Shown: piece after piece, positions 25,986 to 35,147 of the stretch
Layout of the letters: the number at the start of each line of letters is the position of its first letter
How positions within the stretch are numbered: position 1 is the first letter of the stretch
Assembly (NCBI GenBank): GCA_017853245.1
Contig: JAFMJY010000013.1
Coordinates: forward strand, 1 to 36,087
Direction: 5' to 3'
DNA from: Burkholderiales bacterium
Lineage (GTDB): Bacteria > Pseudomonadota > Gammaproteobacteria > Burkholderiales > Usitatibacteraceae
DNA: 36,087 bases
Translations under genes and position numbers: made by a program
Notes under the pieces: model-generated
Databases searched by the model: none
What the model saw: only the letters and a program-made list of their open reading frames with translations
Told to the model about the DNA's origin: nothing

Positions 25986-27718
25986 TGCTCTGGCAGGCCC
26001 TTGCGTCCGTCCGGGACCTCGGGCGGCTGCACGATATCGCCTCGATCCTGGTTCGCTACGGCTTCGGCGACCTCGTGCGGCGCTTGGGCCTAGCCAATGC
26101 GCTCGAGCGCGCGGGCCGGGCGCTTCACTGGGAGCGTGCCGCCGAGTACGCGCACCTGCCGCCGCCCGCGCGGGTGCGCCGCGCCATGGAGGAGCTCGGC
26201 CCCACGTTCGTGAAGCTGGGCCAGGTGCTCTCCACGCGCGTCGACCTGCTCGAGCCCGAATGGATTGCTGAATTCGCGAAGCTCCAGGACAGCGCGCCCG
26301 CCGTTCCCTACGAGGCGATTCTTCCGCAGCTGACCGAGGATCTCGGCGCGCCCCCGGAGACCGTGTTCGCGGAGTTCGACCCGGTGCCAGTCGCCGCCGC
26401 GTCCATCGCGCAGGTCTACCGCGCCCGACTCAAGGAGGGTGGCGAGGTGGTGGTGAAAGTGCGCCGCCCGGGCATCGTTCCGGTGGTTGAGGCGGACCTG
26501 CGCTGGATGCTGCGCTTCGCGCAGATCGCGGAATCCGAAAGCCCGGAGCTGAAAACCTTCAACCCCCAGGAGCTCGTGCGCCGATTCCGCCATTCACTTC
26601 GCGACGAGATGGATTTTTCTGTCGAGTGCCGCAACGCCGCGCGCATCGCAGAAAACTTCGCGGGTTGGCGCGATCCCGAGCCGGGCCCGGTCGATGGCGA
26701 GGCGCGCGCGCTGCCTGTCGTGATGATCCCGCGCATCCACTGGCCGCTCTCAAGCGAGCGCGTGTGCGTGCAAGAGCGGGTTGAGGGCATCCCGGGCCGT
26801 GCCCTGGCCGCAGCCGACGCAGCAGGGCTCGATCGCAAGCTCCTCGCCCGACGCGGTGCCCGAGCCGTGCTCAAGATGATCCTGAAGGATGGGTTTTTTC
26901 ACGCCGACCCCCATCCCGGTAATGTTTTCTACCTCCCCGGCAATCGCTTGGCATTCATCGATTTTGGCATGGTGGGGCGCCTCACGGACGAGCGCCGCGA
27001 CCAGCTGCTCCAGGTGCTGCTGGGCCTGGTGCAGCACGAACCCTCGCGCGTGGCGGAAGTGCTGCTCGAGTGGGCCTCGGGCAGCACCGTGGATGAAGAG
27101 GCGCTGGTCGCCGAGATCGAGGCCTTCGTGGAGCGCTACCGCGGCGTGCCGTTGAAGCAATTGCGCCTGGGATCGATGCTCTCCGACATGGTGGCGATCC
27201 TGCGCTCGCATCACATTACGCTGCCCGCCGACACCGTGATGCTCGTGAAGGCGTTTGTCTCGCTTGAGGGCATGGGTCGCGAGCTCGACCCCGAATTCGA
27301 CATGGCCGGCGAGGCGATGCCCATGCTGGAGCGGCTGGTGCGCTCACGCTATGCCCCGAAAGCCATCGCCAGGCGCGGCTGGATCGCGGTGCGCGACGCT
27401 GCGCGGCTGATCGCAGGGTTGCCGCAGGACCTTTCCCGCCTGCTGCGGGCGGCGCGCCGCGGCAGGCTGGAGGTGCACATCGACGTGGTGAACCTGCAGC
27501 GCGTCGCCAATCAGCTCGACCGCGCCATCAATCGGCTGGTGCTGGGCGTGGTGATTGCCGCGCTCATCATCGGATCGTCGATCGTCATGACCGTGTCGGG
27601 CGGCCCGACCTGGCTCGGCCTGCCCATCTTTGGGCTGCTGGGGTTTTTGGGAGCTTTCGCGGGCGGCCTGTGGCTGTTTTTCTCCCTTTGGCGAAGCAAC
27701 CGGCGCGATCAGGAATAG
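25985..27718 (+). CDS. UbiB/AarF-type ABC1 atypical kinase
   Basis: A 577-residue member of the ABC1/ADCK/UbiB family of atypical kinase-like ATPases, which in bacteria support ubiquinone biosynthesis. The family hallmark KxGQ is in PTFVKLGQVLSTR (Lys77 to Gln80). The alanine-rich nucleotide loop is VPVAAASIAQVYRARL, the ATP-binding Lys lies in VVVKVRRPG, the Glu helix is RDEMDFSVECRNAARIAENF, the catalytic loop is GFFHADPHPGNVFY and the metal motif is LAFIDFGMVGRL. Two membrane helices close the protein (from LVLGVVIAALIIGSSIVM on), as in UbiB. No other ubi genes are near, so it may be a paralogue and not UbiB itself; no symbol is given. It overlaps the upstream helical protein by one base and converges on the rhodanese gene. 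Confidence 0.93.
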   Translation: MLWQALASVRDLGRLHDIASILVRYGFGDLVRRLGLANALERAGRALHWERAAEYAHLPPPARVRRAMEELGPTFVKLGQVLSTRVDLLEPEWIAEFAKLQDSAPAVPYEAILPQLTEDLGAPPETVFAEFDPVPVAAASIAQVYRARLKEGGEVVVKVRRPGIVPVVEADLRWMLRFAQIAESESPELKTFNPQELVRRFRHSLRDEMDFSVECRNAARIAENFAGWRDPEPGPVDGEARALPVVMIPRIHWPLSSERVCVQERVEGIPGRALAAADAAGLDRKLLARRGARAVLKMILKDGFFHADPHPGNVFYLPGNRLAFIDFGMVGRLTDERRDQLLQVLLGLVQHEPSRVAEVLLEWASGSTVDEEALVAEIEAFVERYRGVPLKQLRLGSMLSDMVAILRSHHITLPADTVMLVKAFVSLEGMGRELDPEFDMAGEAMPMLERLVRSRYAPKAIARRGWIAVRDAARLIAGLPQDLSRLLRAARRGRLEVHIDVVNLQRVANQLDRAINRLVLGVVIAALIIGSSIVMTVSGGPTWLGLPIFGLLGFLGAFAGGLWLFFSLWRSNRRDQE

Positions 27719-27725
27719 AGATGCA

Positions 27726-27848
27726 TCAGGGTCGTCGCGGAGCGAAAGGCGGGCTGGAGACGCCGAACACGACCACCGTCAGGCGAGTCACGAACGCGCC
27801 GGCGAGCAGCAGCGCAGCCGCTGCCGCCACTCGATGCCAGCCGCTCAA
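27726..27848 (-). CDS. Possible 40-residue single-span membrane protein
   Basis: A short frame begins with TTG overlapping the rhodanese stop (TTGA) and encodes a hydrophobic stretch, VAAAAALLLAGAFVTRLTVV followed by VFG, then a basic, proline-rich tail ending APRRP. It would be a one-helix membrane peptide translated from the rhodanese message. There is no separate ribosome-binding site apart from AAGG next to the start, and GC-rich DNA produces such frames by chance, so this is only a candidate. Confidence 0.25.
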   Translation of the reverse strand: MSGWHRVAAAAALLLAGAFVTRLTVVVFGVSSPPFAPRRP

Positions 27849-28249
27849 CCTTGCTGCCAAGGCAATCCTGCCGCACGCCAGCCTTGGTGTCCCCGGCGCC
27901 CGTCGGGGCCCTTCTCGCCTTCGAAACCCTCAAGGATGTTGAACGCATGCGGATAACCCGCTGCCGCGGCAAGCGTGGCCGCCTGATGGGAGCGCCCCCC
28001 ACTTCGACACAGAAAAAGAAGCGTCGTGTCCGGCGAGAAGCGCGAGCGCAGCTCGGCGAGAAAGTTGGGGTTCGGCCCGGGTGCACCGTAGCCGCGCCAC
28101 TCGATGAAGGTGGCCCCGGGGTAGGCGCCGACGAATTCCCATTCCGGCCTGGTGCGCACGTCGACGATCACGGCGCCCTCTTCGCAGTGCATGCGCCAGG
28201 CCTCGCGCGGGGCGACTGCGCCGGCGTAGGGAAGGGTGGCAGTGTTCAT
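27845..28249 (-). CDS. Rhodanese-like sulfurtransferase
   Basis: A 134-residue single-domain rhodanese. The start of the domain is VIVDVRTRPEWEFVGAYPGA, the active loop is LFLCRSGGRSHQAATLAAAA with the catalytic Cys in CRSGGRS, and the typical close YPHAFNILEGFEGEKGPDG is present. Such proteins carry persulfide sulfur for thiosulfate or glutathione-persulfide chemistry in the cytoplasm; no signal peptide is seen. The start ATG has AGGA eleven bases upstream. It is transcribed divergently from a CBS-domain gene across a 110-base gap containing three copies of TGTCGAT. The last residues of the gene overlap a possible small frame (see that entry). Confidence 0.92.
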   Translation of the reverse strand: MNTATLPYAGAVAPREAWRMHCEEGAVIVDVRTRPEWEFVGAYPGATFIEWRGYGAPGPNPNFLAELRSRFSPDTTLLFLCRSGGRSHQAATLAAAAGYPHAFNILEGFEGEKGPDGRRGHQGWRAAGLPWQQG

Positions 28250-28251
28250 GG

Positions 28252-28322
28252 TGTCGATTCCTGTCGCGTTTCGTGTCGATCCGTCTTTTCACGCATTGTC
28301 GCGCAGGCGGTCACCATCGACA
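28252..28322. repeat. Three TGTCGAT elements between divergent genes
   Basis: TGTCGAT occurs at 28252-28258 and 28274-28280 in the same orientation, 22 bases apart (about two helical turns), and inverted as ATCGACA at 28316-28322. The inverted copy overlaps the candidate -10 of the CBS gene. They could be regulator-binding sites. Confidence 0.4.
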
Positions 28323-28324
28323 AT
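28296..28324 (+). promoter_or_regulatory. Candidate promoter of the CBS-domain gene
   Basis: TTGTCG (28296-28301) and GACAAT (28319-28324) have ideal 17-base spacing, each with four of six consensus bases. It ends 35 bases before the ATG at 28360. Confidence 0.35.
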
Positions 28325-28359
28325 TTATCCTCGTTCATGCAGCGCGCGAGGAGGTTGCC

Positions 28360-28806
28360 ATGCAAGTGGGAGAAGCCTGTAGCCGCTCGGTTGTCGTCGT
28401 TCCGCCCTCGACACCGGTGGGTGAGGCCGCGAAGTTGATGCGCGAGCACCATGTTGGCAGCCTGGTCGTGGCCGATGGCGGCGGGACCCGGCGCCCGGTC
28501 GGTATCGTCACCGATCGCGACTTCGTGGTCGAGGTGCTGTCGGCGGGGTTGGACTACCGAACGGTGAGCGTGGGCGAGATCATGGCGCCCCGGCTCATTC
28601 GCGCCGCCGAGGACGAGAGCTCGCTCGAGGCGTTGCACCGCATGCGTGCCCATGGCATTCGCCGCTTGCCGGTGGTCGATGCAGCGGGCGACCTGGTCGG
28701 AATCGTGACGCTCGATGACTTGCTCGAGATCGTTGCCGAGGAACTCGACGACATCGTGCGCGCCATTGGCCGCGAGCAATCCTCGGAGGCCGCCGAGCGG
28801 CGCTAG
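28360..28806 (+). CDS. CBS-domain pair protein
   Basis: A 148-residue protein made of two CBS domains, which form a Bateman module binding adenine nucleotides or related ligands. The first repeat spans PSTPVGEAAKLMREHHVGSL and GIVTDRDFVVEVL, the second EDESSLEALHRMRAHGIRRL, PVVDAAGDLVGIVTLDDLLE and the end helix. No other domain is attached, so it probably senses energy or redox state through partner proteins. GCGAGGAGG precedes the ATG. It is divergent from rhodanese, and the pairing suggests a shared stress response, but that is inference. It converges on the alpha/beta hydrolase gene. Confidence 0.92.
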   Translation: MQVGEACSRSVVVVPPSTPVGEAAKLMREHHVGSLVVADGGGTRRPVGIVTDRDFVVEVLSAGLDYRTVSVGEIMAPRLIRAAEDESSLEALHRMRAHGIRRLPVVDAAGDLVGIVTLDDLLEIVAEELDDIVRAIGREQSSEAAERR

Positions 28807-28829
28807 CCCGGGGCAGGCGGGTCACTCCT

Positions 28830-29501
28830 TCAGCCGCGCGGAGGCGGCACGCCCGCGCGCAGGAGGTGACGCGAGAACCACGCGGAGGCGTGGCGCGCTA
28901 CCGCTTCGAGGGCGCCTGTCTCCTCGAACAGGTGAGTGGCGCCCGGCACCACCACCAGGGACGCCCCGCCGGCAAGCCGCGCCATGGCCGCGCGATTGAG
29001 GCTGAGCACCTGTCGGTCTCCGCCACCGACGATGAGAAGCGTGGGCGCCTGGACACTTGCGAGTACTTGTTCGCCGGCCAGGTCAGGCCGCCCGCCGCGC
29101 GAGACCACGGCCTCAATGAGGTCGGGGTGCGCAGCCGCCACGCGCAGCGCCGCGGCAGCTCCGGTGCTGGCCCCGAACAGCCCGACGGGCAGCCCCCGAC
29201 AGCCGGGCTCCGACTGAACAAATGCCAAGGCATCGCCAAGGCGATCGGCGAGCAAGGCAATGTCAAAGCGCCGCTCGATATCGCGATCCTCCTCCACAGT
29301 GAGGAGATCCAGCAGCAGGGTGGCAAAACCGAAGCCGCGCAACACCTCGGCGACGTATCGGTTGCGGGGGCTGTGCCGGCTGGAGCCACTGCCGTGGGCG
29401 AACAACACGATTCCCGACGCGACCTCGGGGCCTTCGAGGGAGCCTTCCAGCACCATGCTGCCCGAAGGAACCTGAACCAGCGCTGGCAGGCGAGCATCCA
29501 T
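28830..29501 (-). CDS. Dienelactone hydrolase-like alpha/beta hydrolase
   Basis: A 223-residue alpha/beta hydrolase. The oxyanion region is IVLFAHGSGSSRHSPRNRYV, the nucleophile elbow is GLFGASTGAAAALRVAA (Ser in G-A-S-T-G), the acid is in LLIVGGGDRQVLSLN, and the His is in VVPGATHLFEETGALE. Together these complete the Ser-Asp-His triad. In many bacteria this domain is fused after a phosphoribosyltransferase; here it stands alone. The start at ATG 29499-29501 is chosen although the ribosome-binding site is weak (CAGG); a GTG at 29631-29633 would add a 44-residue signal-like extension and is considered less likely. It is divergent from the ArsS-type gene with a 207-base gap holding no clear gene. 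Confidence 0.88.
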   Translation of the reverse strand: MDARLPALVQVPSGSMVLEGSLEGPEVASGIVLFAHGSGSSRHSPRNRYVAEVLRGFGFATLLLDLLTVEEDRDIERRFDIALLADRLGDALAFVQSEPGCRGLPVGLFGASTGAAAALRVAAAHPDLIEAVVSRGGRPDLAGEQVLASVQAPTLLIVGGGDRQVLSLNRAAMARLAGGASLVVVPGATHLFEETGALEAVARHASAWFSRHLLRAGVPPPRG

Positions 29502-29708
29502 GCCAACAGCCTGACGCTCGCGGGCAGGAGCGGCTTGCGTTCGCTCAACAGGACGGCCCGAAGAGGCCGCGGATGCTCGCGACAATGGCCTACTCGTCAG
29601 CGGGGCGGCGAGGGCCAAGATGGCAAGAAACACCCCGTTGTGCGCGTGCGTCGCCAGTCTTGCCCTTTGCTACCATGCCGGTCAGTTGCCTGAGCAAGGC
29701 GTCGACCC

Positions 29709-30663
<955 letters not shown>

Positions 30664-30671
<8 letters not shown>

Positions 30672-31623
30672 GGGCGCGGCCGCACCGCCGGGGCGCGCCT
30701 GCCCGGCGCACTACGGGTATTCCCCGAGCGTTTTCAGCCGGCCGCCCGAGATCGAGGCAGAGACGCTCATCGTCGCAGGTGGCCTCTATGGAAACCTCGC
30801 AGCCCTGGATGCCATCGAGGCGCTGCTCGCTCAGGAGCGCGGCAACGCCCGGCTCGTGTTCAACGGCGACTTTCACTGGTTCGATGTCGACCCGCATGCC
30901 TTCGACGCGGTGGAGGCCGGAACCCAGCGCCACATCCGTTTGCGGGGCAATGTCGAGACTGAGATCGCCGCGGAGCCCGAGGGCTTCGGGTGCGCCTGCG
31001 CCTACCCGGCCGGGGTGCGCGACGAGGAAGTCGAGCGCTCAAACCGAATTCTTGAGCGACTGCGGGACACCGCGCGCGCCTATCCCGAGGCGAGGGCGCG
31101 CCTTGCGCGGCTGCCCGCCGTGGCGGTGGCACGGGTGGGCGAAGCCACCATCGGCATCGTGCATGGCGATGCGGAGTCGATCGCAGGCTGGCGGTTCGAT
31201 GCCGCGAGCCTCGACGGCCCCAGTGTGCGCGAGTGGCTTGGCCGCATATTCGCCGATGGCAACTTGGACATCTTCGCGAGCAGTCACACCTGTCGCGCGG
31301 TGATGCGCGCTTTCAATCTGGGTGGCCGCGTCGGCGTGGTGGCCAACAACGGCGCCGCCGGCATGCCCAACTTCGTCGGCGAGCGCCAGGGCCTCGTCAC
31401 GCGCATTGGCATCGAGCCCTGCGCTGCCGCGCTCTACCGCACCCAAACTGGTGGCGCCTTCGTCGAGGCGCTGCCCGTGCGTTACGACGTTGACGCCTTC
31501 GCTCGGGACTTCCTGCGCCAATGGCCGCCGGGATCGCCTGCGCATGCTTCGTATTGGCGTCGCATCGCTTCGGGAACCTCGTACCCCGTCGCCGCCGCCG
31601 CGCCGGGCAACTCATCGCCATGA
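30664..31623 (+). CDS. Metallophosphoesterase-like protein of the arsenosugar-type cluster
   Basis: A 319-residue protein with the calcineurin-like phosphoesterase layout but changed metal motifs. The first motif, normally D-x-H-G-N, is VAGGLYGNLAALDAIEALL (only Gly43-Asn44 remain). The second is FNGDFHWFDVD (Gly68-Asp69), the third GNHE is RGNVE (no His), then IVHGDAES (His167) and SSHTC (His208). It may bind one metal, or act as a non-hydrolytic or variant phosphatase. The start is taken as TTG 30664 (MPEGAAAPPGRACPAHYGYS), overlapping arsS by eight bases, because the conserved part begins soon after. A later start is possible. Its stop overlaps the next ATG (ATGA). In the pathway it could remove a phosphate from a sugar or nucleoside intermediate; this is inferred from context only. 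Confidence 0.82.
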
Positions 31624-33842
31624 GCCTCGGCCGTCTCATCGTCGTCGGCGCTGTCCTTGCCGTCATCGGCGCGTTCTTCGCCCTCGGCTGGCATCGGTAT
31701 CTGTCACTCGACAACTTGCAGTCGCACCGCGCGATGCTGTCAGCTGCTGTAGCTGCGCACCCGGCAGCGTCTGCAACGGTGTTCTTCCTGGCCTACGTGG
31801 TGATGGCCGGCTTGTCGCTCCCGGGCGCCACCATCCTCACGCTAGCGGGCGGGGCGATTTTCGGCTTCGGGTGGGGCCTGCTGCTGGTGTCGTTCGCATC
31901 GACCCTCGGCGCGACGCTCGCTTTTCTGTTTGCGCGCTTCCTGCTCCGCGAGAGCGTTCGTCGCCGCTTCGGCGCGCGGCTCGCGCCGATCGACGCCGGC
32001 ATGCGGCGGGATGGCGCCTTCTACCTCTTCGCCGTGCGCCTGGTGCCCGCGTTCCCCTTCTTTGTCGTGAACTTGCTGATGGGGCTCACCCCGATCCGGG
32101 TGGGCACCTATTACTGGGTGAGCCAGGTGGGAATGCTTCCCGCCACGGTGGTGTACGTGTATGCGGGCACGCAGATCGGCCAGCTCACGACCCTCGCGGG
32201 CATCCTGTCACCGGGCCTTGTCGGCGCGTTTGTGCTACTGGCGGCTTTCCCCTTCGTCGCCCGGCGCATGCTGGCGGGGATCGAGGCGCGTAAGGTGTAT
32301 GCCCGTTGGCAGCGTCCGGGGCGATTCGATGCCGACCTCATCGTGATCGGCGCCGGCTCTGCTGGCCTCGTCACCGCGTACATCGGCGCCGCCGTGCAGG
32401 CGAAGGTGGTGCTGGTCGAGCGCCATCGCATGGGGGGCGATTGCCTCAACACGGGCTGCGTGCCATCGAAGGCGCTCATTCGCTCGGCAACGGCCATGGC
32501 GGAGCTGCGGCGCGCGGGCGAGTTCGGCATTCGCATGCCGGAAGGCGAGGTGGATTTCGCGGCCGTGATGGCGCGTGTGCGCCGGGTCATCAGCGAGGTC
32601 GCCCCGCACGACAGCGTCGAGCGCTACCGTGCGCTGGGGGTCCAGTGCGTCGAGGGCGAAGCGCGCCTCGTGTCGCCGTGGGAGGTCGAGGTGCGCGCGC
32701 CCGATGCCGGCATGCGCACGCTCACAGCGCGCCGCATCGTGATCGCCTCAGGAGCGCGGCCCGTATTGCCCCCGATCCCGGGGCTTGCCGACGCCAGCCC
32801 GCTCACGTCGGAGAGTGTCTGGTCGTTGAAGGACCTGCCGCGGCGCCTCGTGGTGCTGGGGGGCGGCCCGATCGGCTGCGAGCTCGCGCAGGCGTTTGCT
32901 CGCCTGGGCGCTGAGGTCACCTTGGTGGAGATGGGAGGAAGGCTCCTGCCGCGCGAAGATGAGGACGCCGCCCAGCACGTGGCCGCGGCGCTGGTGGCGG
33001 AGGGCGTCAGCGTGCTGGCCGGGCATCGGGCAATTTCAGTGGAGGTGCGATCGCCGCAGGGCAAGGCGCTTCGGGTTTCCGGCGCGGGAGGCGAGCGCGA
33101 GGTGGGCTTTGACGAGATCCTCGTGGCGGTGGGGAGGCGCGCGAACGTCGAGGGCATTGCCGCCGGTGACATGGCGCTCACCCTCACGGACAAGGGCACG
33201 GTGGGCGTGAACGAGTTTCTCGAGACCAATTTCCCCAACATCTATGCCTGCGGCGACGTCGCGGGCCCCTTCCAGTTCACGCACGCCGCATCCCACATGG
33301 CGTGGTACGCAGCGGTGAACGCGCTCTTCGGGCGCTTCCGCCGCTTTCGTGTCGATTACTCGGTGATCCCGTGGTGCACGTTCACCGACCCCGAAGTGGC
33401 TCGGGTGGGGCTCAACGAACAGGAAGCGCGCGAGGCGGGTGTGGCCTTCGAGAGCGCCATCTACGGGCTCGATGACCTCGACCGCGCCATCGTCGACGGC
33501 GAGGCAAAGGGCTTCGTGAAGGTCCTCGTGCGCGCGGGCAGCGACCATATCCTGGGCGCGACGATCGTGGGGGCCCGCGCGGGTGAGCTCATTGCCGAGT
33601 TCGTGCTCGCCCTGCGCCAGGGCATCGGGCTCAACGCGCTCCTTGGCACGATTCACGTCTACCCGACCTGGATGGAGGCGAACAAGCACGTTGCCGGCGC
33701 CTGGAAGCGGAGCACGGTTACCGAGGGGCAGCGGGCATTTCTGGCGGCGTTCCATCGCTGGCAACGCGGCGAGGCCGGCATTCTTGCCGTCATCGCGACG
33801 CTGCCGGGGCTGCTGAGGCCAGGCCGGGGAACGCGGCTGTGA
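31620..33842 (+). CDS. TVP38/TMEM64 membrane domain fused to a mercuric reductase-like FAD oxidoreductase
   Basis: A 740-residue two-part protein. Residues 1-230 are a VTT (SNARE-associated, DedA-like) membrane domain with several helices and the motif LSLPGATILTLAGGAIFGFG, then VRLVPAFPFFVVNLLMGLTP. Residues 235-740 are a class I pyridine-nucleotide disulfide oxidoreductase: FAD motif LIVIGAGSAGLVTAYIG, redox pair MGGDCLNTGCVPSKAL (Cys275, Cys280), NADH motif VVLGGGPIGCELAQAF, and the C-terminal His/Glu site HVYPTWMEANK (His679, Glu686). There is no C-terminal Cys-Cys pair, so it is not a true mercuric reductase. The whole frame is open through the join. Bifunctional proteins of this kind are known in databases. 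It may couple a membrane step to reduction of an arsenic or thiol intermediate. It is coupled by ATGA to the previous gene and by GTGA to the next. Confidence 0.93.
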   Translation: MSLGRLIVVGAVLAVIGAFFALGWHRYLSLDNLQSHRAMLSAAVAAHPAASATVFFLAYVVMAGLSLPGATILTLAGGAIFGFGWGLLLVSFASTLGATLAFLFARFLLRESVRRRFGARLAPIDAGMRRDGAFYLFAVRLVPAFPFFVVNLLMGLTPIRVGTYYWVSQVGMLPATVVYVYAGTQIGQLTTLAGILSPGLVGAFVLLAAFPFVARRMLAGIEARKVYARWQRPGRFDADLIVIGAGSAGLVTAYIGAAVQAKVVLVERHRMGGDCLNTGCVPSKALIRSATAMAELRRAGEFGIRMPEGEVDFAAVMARVRRVISEVAPHDSVERYRALGVQCVEGEARLVSPWEVEVRAPDAGMRTLTARRIVIASGARPVLPPIPGLADASPLTSESVWSLKDLPRRLVVLGGGPIGCELAQAFARLGAEVTLVEMGGRLLPREDEDAAQHVAAALVAEGVSVLAGHRAISVEVRSPQGKALRVSGAGGEREVGFDEILVAVGRRANVEGIAAGDMALTLTDKGTVGVNEFLETNFPNIYACGDVAGPFQFTHAASHMAWYAAVNALFGRFRRFRVDYSVIPWCTFTDPEVARVGLNEQEAREAGVAFESAIYGLDDLDRAIVDGEAKGFVKVLVRAGSDHILGATIVGARAGELIAEFVLALRQGIGLNALLGTIHVYPTWMEANKHVAGAWKRSTVTEGQRAFLAAFHRWQRGEAGILAVIATLPGLLRPGRGTRL

Positions 33843-34528
33843 CAGCGCTCTCGATCATCGTCCCCGTCCTCGACGAGGCGACTGGCATTGATGCGTGCCT
33901 GCGGGCGCTCGCTCCGTCTCGGCAGCGTGGCGTGGAGGTGGTCGTGGTCGATGGCGGCAGCGCCGATGCCACGGTCACGCTGGCACGCCCGCTTGCAGAC
34001 CGCGTGATAGCCGCGCCACGCGGCCGCGCCAGCCAGATGAATGCCGGCGCGCGAGAGGCTCGCGGCGCGGCGCTGCTTTTCCTGCACGCGGACACCCGCC
34101 TGCCGCCCGAAGCCGACCGTGTCGTCCTCGCGGCGCTGGGCAAGGCGGCTTGGGGCCGATTCGACGTGCGCATCGACGGGGTTTCCGCGGGGCTGCGGAT
34201 CGTGGCTGCATTCATGAACGCGCGATCGCGACTGACCGGCATTGCCACCGGCGACCAGGCGATCTTCGTGCGCCGCGCCGTGTTCGAGGGCCTCGGGGGC
34301 TTTCCGGAAATGGAGCTGATGGAGGACGTGACGCTCTCGCAACGACTGCGGGCCGTGTCCTCGCCGGCGTGCCTCCGTGAGCAGGTTTCCACGTCAGGAA
34401 GGCGGTGGGATCGTCACGGCGTCTTCCGCACGGCCGTGCTCATGGGGTGGCTTCGCTTCGCCTACTGGCGTGGCGCCGACCCGGCTGAACTTGCGCGCCG
34501 TTATGGAACCCACCCGACCCGTCCTTGA
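33839..34528 (+). CDS. Family 2 glycosyltransferase, TIGR04283 (arsenosugar-type)
   Basis: A 229-residue GT-A fold enzyme. It shows LSIIVPVLDEATGIDACL, VEVVVVDGGSADATVTLA, the donor-metal motif LFLHADTRLP, and late motifs IATGDQAIFVRRAVFEGLGG and FPEMELMEDVTLSQRL. These fit the family named TIGR04283 arsenosugar biosynthesis glycosyltransferase. It should transfer a sugar from a nucleotide donor to an acceptor, but donor and acceptor are not demonstrated. The start is GTG in GTGA, overlapping the fusion-gene stop; there is no ATG alternative near. It has no membrane helix. Its 3' end overlaps the second glycosyltransferase by 26 bases. Confidence 0.93.
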   Translation: MTALSIIVPVLDEATGIDACLRALAPSRQRGVEVVVVDGGSADATVTLARPLADRVIAAPRGRASQMNAGAREARGAALLFLHADTRLPPEADRVVLAALGKAAWGRFDVRIDGVSAGLRIVAAFMNARSRLTGIATGDQAIFVRRAVFEGLGGFPEMELMEDVTLSQRLRAVSSPACLREQVSTSGRRWDRHGVFRTAVLMGWLRFAYWRGADPAELARRYGTHPTRP

Positions 34529-35147
34529 GCCTTTCGAGGTGGCCGTCTTCGCCAAGGCACCGGTAGCGGGAGAGGTGAAGACGCGCCTCGTGCCGCCCTT
34601 GGCTGTCGAAGAGGCAGCAGCCCTGCATCGGTGGCTCGTTCGCCGTGCCGTGCGAACAGCCCTGCAGTCGGGCGCGCGAGCCGTGTCGCTCTGGTGTGCG
34701 CCGAACTGCGCGCACCCTTTCTTCTCGGCTTGCGAGCGCGAGTTCGGTGTCACCCTGCACGATCAGTCGGGCCCGGACTTGGGCGAACGGATGGCGTCGG
34801 CCTTCGCGGCGTTGACCCGTGACATTCCGGTCTTGCTCATCGGCGCCGACTGCCCAGCCCTTGCCGAGACGGACCTGCAAAACGCCGCAGCAGCGCTTGC
34901 AACGCATGCCGTGGTTTTGCAACCCGCGGAGGACGGGGGCTACGTTCTGGTGGGGCAGCGGCGTTGCCACCCGGAAATGTTTACCCGGATTGATTGGGGT
35001 AGCGCGTCGGTGATGGGTGCAACGCGCCAACGCTTGAGTGAGTCGGGCATCGCGTGGCTCGAGATGCCAGTTCTCTGGGACGTGGATCGCCCGGAGGATT
35101 ACCACCGTCTTCGGGGCCTCGGTTGGTATCCGCGGGACATGGCATGA
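34503..35147 (+). CDS. DUF2064 glycosyltransferase, TIGR04282 (arsenosugar-type)
   Basis: A 214-residue protein of the DUF2064/TIGR04282 family, a nucleotidyltransferase-like GT-A fold. Motifs are VAVFAKAPVAGEVKTRLVPP (Lys18, Lys26 and Arg28), the VLLIGADCPALAETDL motif with the metal Asp, PAEDGGYVLVGQRR and LWDVDRPEDYHRL. The family is found with ArsS and TIGR04283 and is called an arsenosugar glycosyltransferase; cofactor activation of a sugar phosphate is an alternative reading. The start ATG at 34503 lies within the preceding gene, giving a 26-base overlap, and its stop overlaps the next start (ATGA). It is probably cytoplasmic. Confidence 0.93.
   Translation: MEPTRPVLEPFEVAVFAKAPVAGEVKTRLVPPLAVEEAAALHRWLVRRAVRTALQSGARAVSLWCAPNCAHPFFSACEREFGVTLHDQSGPDLGERMASAFAALTRDIPVLLIGADCPALAETDLQNAAAALATHAVVLQPAEDGGYVLVGQRRCHPEMFTRIDWGSASVMGATRQRLSESGIAWLEMPVLWDVDRPEDYHRLRGLGWYPRDMA

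Noticed and set aside
29502-29633. N-terminal signal-like extension of the alpha/beta hydrolase
   Set aside because: It would need a GTG start with no ribosome-binding site, and homologues of this type are cytoplasmic. Kept only as an alternative start.
29502-29708. ArsR-type operator before arsS
   Set aside because: I found no convincing palindrome or promoter hexamers in this gap.
31620-33842. Mercuric reductase (merA)
   Set aside because: There is no C-terminal Cys-Cys pair, no MerA N-terminal domain and no mer genes nearby.
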